In this document: positions 26,701 to 33,215 of the stretch, one piece after another
How the letters are laid out: every line of letters starts with the position of its first letter
Position numbering within the stretch: the stretch's first letter is position 1
Source: Brumimicrobium mesophilum
GTDB taxonomy: Bacteria > Bacteroidota > Bacteroidia > Flavobacteriales_D > Crocinitomicaceae
Reading direction: 5' to 3'
Assembly (NCBI RefSeq): GCF_003025005.1
Contig: NZ_PVSS01000006.1
Coordinates: forward strand, 62,001-126,000
Length of the DNA stretch: 64,000 nucleotides
Translations under genes and position numbers: made by a program
Notes under the pieces: model-generated
The model's database searches: none
What the model was told of the DNA's origin: nothing
What the model saw: only the letters and a program-made list of their open reading frames with translations

Positions 26701-27431
26701 AATGAAATAACTGAATCGTAATTTTTTAAGTCGTAATATTCTGGAATATCAGCACGTTTTGGAGCAAATTGTTCAACCTTTGGTCCTTTTACGAAAGCAA
26801 CGTTGTCCTTATAAGCAGAAACGATTCCATTTGGATTTTCTTTCGAAGTGTCTCTAATCATGCTAAATAAAGACTTTTCTTTTTCTTCTCCATCAATAAC
26901 AAACGTTCCATTGAAAATCTTGTGACGACAATGTTCTGAGTTCACTTGAGAAAAACCAAAAACTTCAGAATCCGTTAAAGGACGTCCGATTTTCTTGGCC
27001 ATATTTTCCAAATATTCCACTTCCTCATCATTCAAAGCTAAACCTTCTTTTAGGTTATAAGTAGCGATGTCTTCAATATCAAGAATTGCTTCTGGTTGAA
27101 TCTCAACATTAAATGAATCTTGGTGAAGTCCATCGTATTTTTCAGAAATCATCGGATCAAAATCCGTTGTGTCTTTTTCAACTGCTTGAAATTCCTCAAT
27201 TCGAATGATGTCAGAAATACCCATGTTTTGGGTGATTTCAACTGCATTTGTACTCCAAGGGGTTATCATCGCTGCACGAGGACCAACAAAAAAAGCACCT
27301 AAAGATGCTTGTTCTATTTTTGACTGGTCGCCAAATAACCACACTAATTTAGCAGTGGTTTCCGTTGATAATTCTTTTGTTGTTTGAACAGCAAATACTT
27401 TACCGTTTACGTTTCCAAAGAAGTGAATCAT
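23745..27431 (-). CDS. purL: Phosphoribosylformylglycinamidine synthase
   Basis: 1228 residues, the large single-chain form. It converts FGAR to FGAM with glutamine and ATP in purine synthesis. The N-terminal domain and linker lead to two AIR synthase-like halves (HNFPTTVEPFNGAATGAGGE and GICNGC regions visible), with the Class I glutaminase at the C-terminus: nucleophile Cys1077 in GICNGCQ, and His1190 and Glu1192 in MPHIER. It is a stand-alone gene; a TAnnTTTG box lies 31 bases upstream and a terminator downstream. A fossil of residues 1149-1180 sits 2 kb away. Confidence 0.97.
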   Translation of the reverse strand: MIHFFGNVNGKVFAVQTTKELSTETTAKLVWLFGDQSKIEQASLGAFFVGPRAAMITPWSTNAVEITQNMGISDIIRIEEFQAVEKDTTDFDPMISEKYDGLHQDSFNVEIQPEAILDIEDIATYNLKEGLALNDEEVEYLENMAKKIGRPLTDSEVFGFSQVNSEHCRHKIFNGTFVIDGEEKEKSLFSMIRDTSKENPNGIVSAYKDNVAFVKGPKVEQFAPKRADIPEYYDLKNYDSVISLKAETHNFPTTVEPFNGAATGAGGEIRDRLAGGKGSLPLAGTAVYMTSYSRLEEERPWEQAFEERKWLYQTPMDILIKASNGASDFGNKFGQPLITGSILTFEHHDKDNKHADADLRKLGFDKVIMQAGGIGYGKADQALKDTPQGGDKIVILGGENYRIGMGGAAVSSADTGAFSSGIELNAVQRSNPEMQKRAANAVRGMVEGDENFIVSIHDHGAGGHLNCLSELVEDTGGLIDLDKLPVGDPTLSAKEIIGNESQERMGLVIAEKHVETLQKIADRERSPMYTVGDVTNNNRFTFESKTNGEKPMDLALTDMFGSSPKTIMTDSTVSRVYSDLNYKKEDFYKYLNQLLQLEAVASKDWLTNKVDRCVGGKVAKQQCAGPLQLPLNNVGVMALDYKGKEGVATSIGHAPIAALINPAAGSRNAITESLTNLMWAPLEEGLKSVSLSANWMWPCKNPGEDARLYKAVQAVSEFSIGLGINVPTGKDSLSMKQKYPNEEVISPGTVIISAAGHCNSISKVIEPVFKKEAGPVYYINISQDDFKLGGSSFSQVMGQLGNEAPDVKDAGYVKTVFNTIQDLIQDEQIVAGHDVASGGLITTLLEMCFADNNVGAEFDLTSLNEADSFKILFAENSGIVFQAKDASAATVLEANNITFHEIGKVVENDFVSIINGTDAFTMTVSELRDTWFKTSYLLDQKQTANGLAKARYENYKNQALEYTFPQGFTGKLPIMENVKLRPKAAIIREKGSNSEREMANAMYLAGFDVKDIHMTDLIEGRETLEDIQFIGAVGGFSNSDVLGSAKGWAGAFMYNEKANTALKNFFNREDTLSVGICNGCQLWMELDLVNPDHEVHGKMIHNDSQKHESGFTSVKVQKNNSVMLSSLEGTTLGVWISHGEGKFSLPYAEDKYNIVAKYAYEQYPANPNGSDFNTAMMCDASGRHLVTMPHIERSTFQWNWANYPDGRKDEVTPWLEAFVNAREWIETK

Positions 27432-27462
27432 ATATATGGTTTGAATGTTATTTTTATGGGTG

Positions 27463-27470
27463 CAAATTTA
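27463..27470 (-). promoter_or_regulatory. TAnnTTTG -7 box before purL
   Basis: Reads TAAATTTG on the minus strand, 31 bases upstream of the purL ATG. Confidence 0.5.
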
Positions 27471-27532
27471 AGCTTTTAAAATGAGATTGGGGTTAAAAAA
27501 TGGGGTGAATGTTTGCTTTAATGATGTGTTAC

Positions 27533-27606
27533 CCTCGACAGGCTCAGTCAACGGATTACTCTAGTTAGTAAGGTTTCACTTTTCCGTTGACTGAGCCCGT
27601 CGAAGG
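27533..27606. repeat. Large inverted repeat with CTCGACAGGCTCAGTCAACGGA arms
   Basis: Arms 27533-27555 and 27583-27606 pair over about 22 bp with two imperfections, around a 27-base loop. The core TCGACAGGCTCAG / CTGAGCCcGTCGA is a dispersed repeat type seen in many bacterial genomes. It lies between divergently placed gene ends upstream of purL and downstream of the serine hydrolase gene. Confidence 0.65.
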
Positions 27607-27640
27607 CACACAGAAAAGCATCGAAGGCGTCGAAGTCTAA

Positions 27641-29302
27641 TTAATCAACAATTACAGGTAAAATATATTTTTCGAAAATCGATTCAGGTTGCTGCGTTTT
27701 TCCATTTCGGAAGTTTCCCGATGTGATAACTGAGACTATATTCAGTTCAGGAACAATAAAAATATATTGACCACCGGCACCTCTGGCTTCGATAGATTTG
27801 ATGGTTTTGCCGTTGACTTCATAAATGTGGTGCCACCAAAAATACCCATATCCATTTTTATCTTCGGTGTTTTCTAAGGGTCGGTAATTTTTGAATGATT
27901 CTTCTATCCATTCTTTTGGCAGCACTTGTTTTTCATTCACTTTCCCCGAGTTTAGATACATTTCTCCAAATTTCAGCATGTCTTTTGGTGTGAGATACAT
28001 TCCACCACCGAAATATGGCTTGCCTTTTAAATCGGTTTGAATGATGTAATTTGAAATTCCAAGTGGTTGAAATAAATTTTGGTCAACAAATAATTCAAGT
28101 GGAATATCGACCAAGGAATCCATGGCCAAACCTAGTAAATACGGATTTGCAGAACCATAATTGGCTTTTTTGTTTGGAGGGTGAATCATTGGGGCTTCCA
28201 ATACGGATGCTGTCCAATCTTGCGACATCTGATAATTGTCTTCTGTAGCTGAAGATTTAGAATTCGAATTGATTCCATAATCAATAGCATCTAGTCCCGA
28301 ACTCATCGTTAATAGACTCTTTATATCAATTTTCGACTTCAAACCTTCGTTGTGTTTTTGGTATTCTTCTGGAAGAAATTCAAAAATTGATTGATTTACA
28401 TTGTCAAATAATTCATGGTCTTTTGCCAATCCAACAAAGGCCGAGGAAATACTTTTGGAAGCTGATTTCATATCATGTGGCAGATTTTCATTGTAACCGT
28501 GAAAATAATTCTCGTAGATTATTTTTCCATTTTTTGAAATCAAAACAGAATGTGTGTTGGGTAGTGAATCGCTGTGGATATGCTTTTCTAAATTTGAAAA
28601 GCTGTCATCATAATCCACTGGTTTTACATTCATTTGACCAATTCTCCAAGGTGAAGTAGATTTTTTGAGTTGAATTTCGGTGAGTAAATATCCTTCTAAA
28701 AGTATTTCTAGATTGATTTCATTTGAAAGTAATTTTCCTTTGAATTGTAATCCAGTTTTAAAATCTGAGAAATGAATTTCGTCGTTTTCTTTTTGAAAAT
28801 TGGCACACCATGTTCCAGTGAATCGATTATCTGCTAGAATAGGGTAGGCCTGATATTCTTCGCTATCTCCGTTTTCTAAACTTAGGTAAAAGTGTTGTGA
28901 TTTTAATTCATCGACCATCAAAATGTTCCAATTTCCGGAATAAGTAAGAGGATCCGATTTCGACAATTTCAAATGATACAAGAGCAAACCAGATTTAATA
29001 AACCCATTGATTTCTTTTCCATCGTCGGAAAGTATTCCTGTAAAAGATGAGTTTTCCCCGATGGGAACCTGTATTTCTTTACTATTATTAGCTTTAATTT
29101 GAGTTTCGAAAATATCGTTTTCATTCGAAATTTTAAAAATTGCTTTATCTAATTCAATACTTGAAATTTCTACTTTTAGGGAGAAAGTCTTAGAATTTTC
29201 TAAGCTTCCTTCCCAATTATCGGTATAGTCCGCCATGTTTTGAGCATAAACAGCAAACGAAAATAGTATAGAAAAGAGAAATAGAGATTTTTTAAAGTTC
29301 AT
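27641..29302 (-). CDS. Class C beta-lactamase-like serine hydrolase
   Basis: 553 residues with signal peptide (cleavage near VYAQ). An N-terminal domain of about 215 residues of unknown type is followed by a penicillin-binding-protein/class C fold. The catalytic SxxK is Ser280-Lys283 (SASKSI), followed by a Tyr motif in ANYGSANPYLLG and the third box region ARGAGGQ. Periplasmic or surface; the substrate (peptidoglycan, esters) is unknown. It ends a five-gene run of small membrane proteins spaced 8-40 bases apart. Confidence 0.82.
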   Translation of the reverse strand: MNFKKSLFLFSILFSFAVYAQNMADYTDNWEGSLENSKTFSLKVEISSIELDKAIFKISNENDIFETQIKANNSKEIQVPIGENSSFTGILSDDGKEINGFIKSGLLLYHLKLSKSDPLTYSGNWNILMVDELKSQHFYLSLENGDSEEYQAYPILADNRFTGTWCANFQKENDEIHFSDFKTGLQFKGKLLSNEINLEILLEGYLLTEIQLKKSTSPWRIGQMNVKPVDYDDSFSNLEKHIHSDSLPNTHSVLISKNGKIIYENYFHGYNENLPHDMKSASKSISSAFVGLAKDHELFDNVNQSIFEFLPEEYQKHNEGLKSKIDIKSLLTMSSGLDAIDYGINSNSKSSATEDNYQMSQDWTASVLEAPMIHPPNKKANYGSANPYLLGLAMDSLVDIPLELFVDQNLFQPLGISNYIIQTDLKGKPYFGGGMYLTPKDMLKFGEMYLNSGKVNEKQVLPKEWIEESFKNYRPLENTEDKNGYGYFWWHHIYEVNGKTIKSIEARGAGGQYIFIVPELNIVSVITSGNFRNGKTQQPESIFEKYILPVIVD

Positions 29303-29312
29303 TGTTTTAGAT

Positions 29313-29843
29313 TTAAAGTGGTTTCCATCTTCCTTTTTTGAAGAAAACGTTATTGAAATGAGAGGAGTAGAAAACTAAATAAAAACTCCAAGGACTTCTG
29401 TAAATAGTTGGATTTTCTGCCAAAATATGATGGGTGGGTTGTTCCATATTTAATATTAAACGTTCGGAAATATAGTTTTTTGTAGTCGTAATGGTTCCGC
29501 GATAAGTTTTTACAATTTTCTCTTGATTTGTGACATAAAAATAAATTGAGTCGTTTTGCTTGATTTCGAATCTATAAGTTTCATACTGCCAGTCTGCTTG
29601 ATGGCCTGGGTAATGTAGCCGATTTACGATATACTCGCCGTAGTAATCTTCTTTTTCTAATATCATAGTTGATGTCAATTTGTGATTGATCACGGCAATT
29701 ATAAAAAGGCAAATTGCTCCAAGCCACATTAATCCAAGAATTTTACCAAAGACAATATTTTTAGAAAAAAGCCAGATAAGTAGGAGAAGACCTGATAAGG
29801 GAAGGAATATAAATATTAAGAATAGATTAGCACCGAATCCCAT
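29313..29843 (-). CDS. Hypothetical membrane protein
   Basis: 176 residues from ATG 29843; the longer frame from 29909 would run back into the preceding gene. Two hydrophobic helices near the start (FGANLFLIFIFLPLSGLLLLI and ILGLMWLGAICLFIIAVI) precede a polar domain of about 110 residues with YGEYIVNRLHYPGH. No family is recognised. It lies between the serine hydrolase gene and a tetra-helix membrane protein in the same run. Confidence 0.6.
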   Translation of the reverse strand: MGFGANLFLIFIFLPLSGLLLLIWLFSKNIVFGKILGLMWLGAICLFIIAVINHKLTSTMILEKEDYYGEYIVNRLHYPGHQADWQYETYRFEIKQNDSIYFYVTNQEKIVKTYRGTITTTKNYISERLILNMEQPTHHILAENPTIYRSPWSFYLVFYSSHFNNVFFKKGRWKPL

Positions 29844-29883
29844 TTTTTTGATTTTAAATTTTTTAAAATTAAGATAATTCAAT

Positions 29884-30450
29884 TTACCTTGTCTTTTCTC
29901 CTTCTCCAATGCGATAAGTAAATTTTTGTCCCATTCCAGAGCTTACGTACCCCATTATGGTTTCGTTAACCAATTCTCCATATGCGTTGGTATATGATAA
30001 ATGGATTGAGCAATCATTTGGAATATTAATCCAAGTAATTTCACTGTCACCATTTTCTAATAGTTTAAAAAATTTCTGTTCACATCCAGAAATACTGATG
30101 TTTGAAATATCACTTCCTGTATTATTTTCAATTTTTATGCGTACTATTCCAACGAAATAAAAACCAATTCCGAAATAAAGAATTGCAATTGGAATGTTGG
30201 CGAGCATTAGTTTAACACTCCAATATATCTGCTTGGAATTTTCTGCATTCGATGCTATAATTAATAGTGAAACTAGAATCAGAATATTTATTAGGAAAGC
30301 AATTAAGAGAAACATGAAGCCATAAAAACCAAAGGTTAAATCTCCTTTATAAATAAAGCTGAGGCAAATTATTGTTGCAATGGAAAATGTTGATATGGCA
30401 GTCAATTTACCAAACCTTTCATAAAATGTATTTACTTTAATTTTTGACAT
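29884..30450 (-). CDS. Hypothetical four-helix membrane protein (paralogue of 32661-33215)
   Basis: 188 residues: four hydrophobic helices in the first 120 residues, then a soluble domain with SGCEQ, PNDCSIHLSYTN and MGYVSSGMGQKFTY. The same organisation and motifs occur in the protein at 32661-33215, with clear identity across the length, so they are paralogues. No known family recognised. It belongs to a run of small membrane protein genes. Confidence 0.65.
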   Translation of the reverse strand: MSKIKVNTFYERFGKLTAISTFSIATIICLSFIYKGDLTFGFYGFMFLLIAFLINILILVSLLIIASNAENSKQIYWSVKLMLANIPIAILYFGIGFYFVGIVRIKIENNTGSDISNISISGCEQKFFKLLENGDSEITWINIPNDCSIHLSYTNAYGELVNETIMGYVSSGMGQKFTYRIGEGEKTR

Positions 30451-30458
30451 TCTTATTT

Positions 30459-31028
30459 CTAAATTGAGTCCTTTATCACCTTCGAAATCCTTTCTCTATG
30501 CAACCTCTGCAATAAAATCGGATACAAATTTCCAATGATATTTATTATTGTCATGGCAATAACTATGTTATAATAACCATGAAAAATTAGAATTATTGAA
30601 ATTGTGATAATTCCAATAAAAGCTCCAAAATGTCCAAATTCTGATTGTTTTGTTTGGTAAATGAAGTTTTTTAAGCCTGATTTTGTTCCATCGAAGTACT
30701 TTTTTCTGTTTTTCTTGCTTCCCCAAAAAGCGAGCATAAGAAGGATTTGAAAGTATTTGACTCCAAGAGTTCTACTTACTTTCTTTAAGGTCACGGGATT
30801 TTTAATATTGTAATATCTATAGGGTAGAAGTTTATTTGTGGGATAAGCAAAACCAATGAAAGCGAATATTCCAGTGATGAAAAGTGTGATTAAAAACGAA
30901 TAAAATAATTGAAATCCAAACAGGTGTTCTTTAGGCTGAGTTGAAATTAAAAGTTCAATCAACTCCTTCGTTCTAAATATTAGAAATAAGGACAATATAG
31001 GAAAGATGATTTTTTTTAGAATTTTCAA
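30459..31028 (-). CDS. Hypothetical polytopic membrane protein
   Basis: 189 residues with about four hydrophobic helices (SLFLIF at the start, LFYSFLITLFITGIFAFIGFA, IGIITISIILIFHGYYNIVIA). It has a basic loop near residues 105-125. No motif recognised. It starts 12 bases after the 62-residue protein gene and ends 8 bases before the four-helix paralogue gene. Confidence 0.6.
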   Translation of the reverse strand: MKILKKIIFPILSLFLIFRTKELIELLISTQPKEHLFGFQLFYSFLITLFITGIFAFIGFAYPTNKLLPYRYYNIKNPVTLKKVSRTLGVKYFQILLMLAFWGSKKNRKKYFDGTKSGLKNFIYQTKQSEFGHFGAFIGIITISIILIFHGYYNIVIAMTIINIIGNLYPILLQRLHRERISKVIKDSI

Positions 31029-31040
31029 AGAGGTGTTGTT

Positions 31041-31229
31041 TTATTCATTTTCAGCTTTACTGGCTTGCCCTCTTTTATATAAGATGTAAATCATCATTAT
31101 TGCTCCAATAATAATTTGGATGTAGGCTTTTATGTTGTCTTCAAAAGTAAGATTATCAAAATCTAGGTAAGTTATTCCGAAAGTCAAAAATAGTATGGCA
31201 ATGAAATCTATTGTTTTTAATTTTTTCAT
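31041..31229 (-). CDS. Small two-helix membrane protein
   Basis: 62 residues: helices at FIAILFLTFGITYL and YIQIIIGAIMMIYILY, then a charged end (KRGQASKAENE). It opens the run that ends at the serine hydrolase gene. No family is recognised. Confidence 0.5.
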   Translation of the reverse strand: MKKLKTIDFIAILFLTFGITYLDFDNLTFEDNIKAYIQIIIGAIMMIYILYKRGQASKAENE

Positions 31230-31406
31230 AGTTGTGTTTATTTACTAAAGTACTATTATTTTGATTATTTGGTAATTAAAGTTGAGTACAATTTTTGAAG
31301 TGGAGTTAGGAGTTTATTGTGATATTTTAGCGATTCAAAATTCAATAATTGGCTTTTCTGGCATCTTAATTGAATTAATCCAATTGAATCATTAAAACTA
31401 AATATC

Positions 31407-32093
31407 ATGAACACATTAAAATTAGCAATCGTAGGATTAGGAGTATTAGTTGGAACTGCAGTTTTTGCACAAGATGACAAAGAAAGATTAACAAAAGAAG
31501 AGCGTATGGAGAAGCGTATGGATAAATTCTCTGAGGAACTGGAATTAACGGATCAACAAAAAATGGAGTTCATTGCTTTGCATAAAGAAAAGAAGGAACT
31601 TCATAAAAAGTTGAAAGATGATGCTTCATTGGACGAAGCTGCTAAGAAAACCGCAATAAAAGAATTCCGTAAAGAGCAAAAAGCAAAAATGGCGGAAATT
31701 TTAACTGATGAACAAGAGTTGAAATTGAAGGAAATGAAAAAAGAAGGTGCCCATAAAGGTAAAGGTGATTTCGCTGAAAAATTGGATTTAACAGATCAAC
31801 AAAAAGTTCAAGTAGAAGCCTTACATCAAGAAAAGAAAGCAGCGCATAAAAAGCTAAAAGAAGATGCTAATATGGATGAGGCTGCGAAGAAAGCGGTTAT
31901 GAAACAACTTCGTGCAGATCAAAAAGCTAAAATGGCTGAAATTCTAACGGATGAACAAATGGCGAAAATGAAAGAAATGAAAAAGGATCGTCATGAGAAG
32001 CATAAAAAAGGAAAAAACGGTAAACAAAAAGAAATGAAAAAAGTGAAGCAAGTTCCTGCTGAACGTCTTGAAAAAACTCCGGTGAATAAATAA
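31407..32093 (+). CDS. Secreted Lys/Glu-rich Spy/CpxP-like protein with two LTxxQ repeats
   Basis: 228 residues. A signal peptide ends at VFAQ. Two copies of an approximately 80-residue helical unit follow, each starting LELTDQQK or LDLTDQQK and containing HKKLK, DEAAKK and KMAEILTDEQ. LTxxQ motifs are the hallmark of Spy/CpxP-type periplasmic chaperones, although this protein is far more charged. The C-terminus is a Lys-rich tail. Periplasmic role inferred. A T-tailed hairpin terminates the transcript. Confidence 0.72.
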   Translation: MNTLKLAIVGLGVLVGTAVFAQDDKERLTKEERMEKRMDKFSEELELTDQQKMEFIALHKEKKELHKKLKDDASLDEAAKKTAIKEFRKEQKAKMAEILTDEQELKLKEMKKEGAHKGKGDFAEKLDLTDQQKVQVEALHQEKKAAHKKLKEDANMDEAAKKAVMKQLRADQKAKMAEILTDEQMAKMKEMKKDRHEKHKKGKNGKQKEMKKVKQVPAERLEKTPVNK

Positions 32094-32113
32094 TAATGTT
32101 TGTTACAGTTGAA

Positions 32114-32147
32114 AGCCACTTGTCATTATGATGAGTGGCTTTTTTTA
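32114..32147 (+). terminator. Terminator of the LTxxQ protein gene
   Basis: Stem agccact / agtggct with a 13-base loop followed by seven T. Confidence 0.75.
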
Positions 32148-32331
32148 TTCTTTCAAATTTAATTAATAATTAATTGGTGTTGTTTTTCTAAGAAAACGTC
32201 TCACTTTTCGAACGCTGAGCAAATGTACTTCACAATAAATTATCTTTCGGATGCTCAAAAATTATATATTTCTAAACCGTTTATAATTTAAAAGTGATAA
32301 ATTAGTATGTAGAAAGCATAACTACTTTTAA

Positions 32332-32424
32332 ATGAAATCAGAATATATATTCTTTATATTGGTAACGCTCCATTTTTTTGGTCTGATTGGATTAGTGATT
32401 TGGAAAATTTATAAGAGTAAATAG
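32332..32424 (+). CDS. Single-pass microprotein, 30 residues (copy 1)
   Basis: ATG 32332 to TAG 32424 encodes a short start (MKSEY), one hydrophobic helix (IFFILVTLHFFGLIGLVIW) and a basic end (KIYKSK). It is related to the protein at 32535-32630: 16 of 30 positions match, with MK, YI, LH, W and KIYK conserved. The upstream DNA is similar too. No Shine-Dalgarno is needed in this group. Too short for homology on its own, but the conservation between copies, with synonymous changes, supports coding. Confidence 0.6.
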   Translation: MKSEYIFFILVTLHFFGLIGLVIWKIYKSK

Positions 32425-32534
32425 AAAAGTATACCGCTTCTGCTATGCAACGACATGAATACTCAACTTATCGGAAGAATGCTCAAAAAAAATAGGATAA
32501 CCACTATTTTAGTACTCTAATTAAACTTTTAAGA

Positions 32535-32630
32535 ATGAAATTACCTTACATTATTTTTATCATTGTGATGCTTCACATTGTAATCGGTTTGGGTTTTGTA
32601 TTTTGGAAAATATACAAGAAAAGAGATTGA
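32535..32630 (+). CDS. Single-pass microprotein, 31 residues (copy 2)
   Basis: ATG 32535 to TGA 32630 encodes MKLPYIIFIIVMLHIVIGLG then FVFWKIYKKRD. The helix, the LH pair and the WKIYK end match copy 1 at 32332-32424. The two are separated by 110 bases that contain a related upstream element (atgctcaaaaa and ataaccact-like sequence). Likely inner-membrane. A stress microprotein or type I toxin-like peptide is possible but not shown. Confidence 0.6.
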   Translation: MKLPYIIFIIVMLHIVIGLGFVFWKIYKKRD

Positions 32631-32660
32631 GTTTAATTTTAACTTCGATTGTTAAATGGA

Positions 32661-33215
32661 TTACCATTTGTTTTCTGTTCCAATTTCGTGGGTGATTTTC
32701 TGACCCATTCCAGAGGTAACATATCCCATAATGGATTCTGAATGTTCCTCTCCAGATTCATTTTTATAGAATAAATGAATAGAACAATCAGAGGGAATGT
32801 CAATCCAAATAGTTTTAGAGCTCCCGTTCTTAATGAAATCAATTTTCTTTTCTTCACAGCCTGAAAACACAAGTTGTTTTATATCTTTTCCTGTGTTATT
32901 TTCCAAAGTGATTCGAATAATTCCAATGAAATATAGGCCGATTCCAAAATAGATAAATGCAATGGGGATATTCAATAACATCAATTTCATTCCTCGGTAG
33001 ATAGCTTTTGAATTTTCCACATTCTTTACCTTGAACAACAAAAAAACAAGTAAGATAAAATTGAACACCAGAGCAGCCAAGAAAAAGAAATAACCTATAA
33101 AACCATACTTTAAATTCCCTGTTAATACAAAGGTTAAACAGATTACGCTTGCAATTATAAAGGTGAATAATGCGGTGTATTTAGCTAATTTTGAGTATGA
33201 GATTGGTTTCTTCAT
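32661..33215 (-). CDS. Hypothetical four-helix membrane protein (paralogue of 29884-30450)
   Basis: 184 residues with four hydrophobic helices in the first 125 residues and a soluble end containing SGCEEK, PSDCSIHLFYKN and MGYVTSGMGQKITH, matching the protein at 29884-30450. Its ATG overlaps the stop of the FUSC-like gene by four bases (ATGA), so translation is coupled. Function unknown. Confidence 0.65.
   Translation of the reverse strand: MKKPISYSKLAKYTALFTFIIASVICLTFVLTGNLKYGFIGYFFFLAALVFNFILLVFLLFKVKNVENSKAIYRGMKLMLLNIPIAFIYFGIGLYFIGIIRITLENNTGKDIKQLVFSGCEEKKIDFIKNGSSKTIWIDIPSDCSIHLFYKNESGEEHSESIMGYVTSGMGQKITHEIGTENKW

Noticed and set aside
32332-32630. Type I toxin-antitoxin system
   Set aside because: Small size and tandem copies fit, but no antisense RNA promoter or complementary region was found, so kept only as a possibility.
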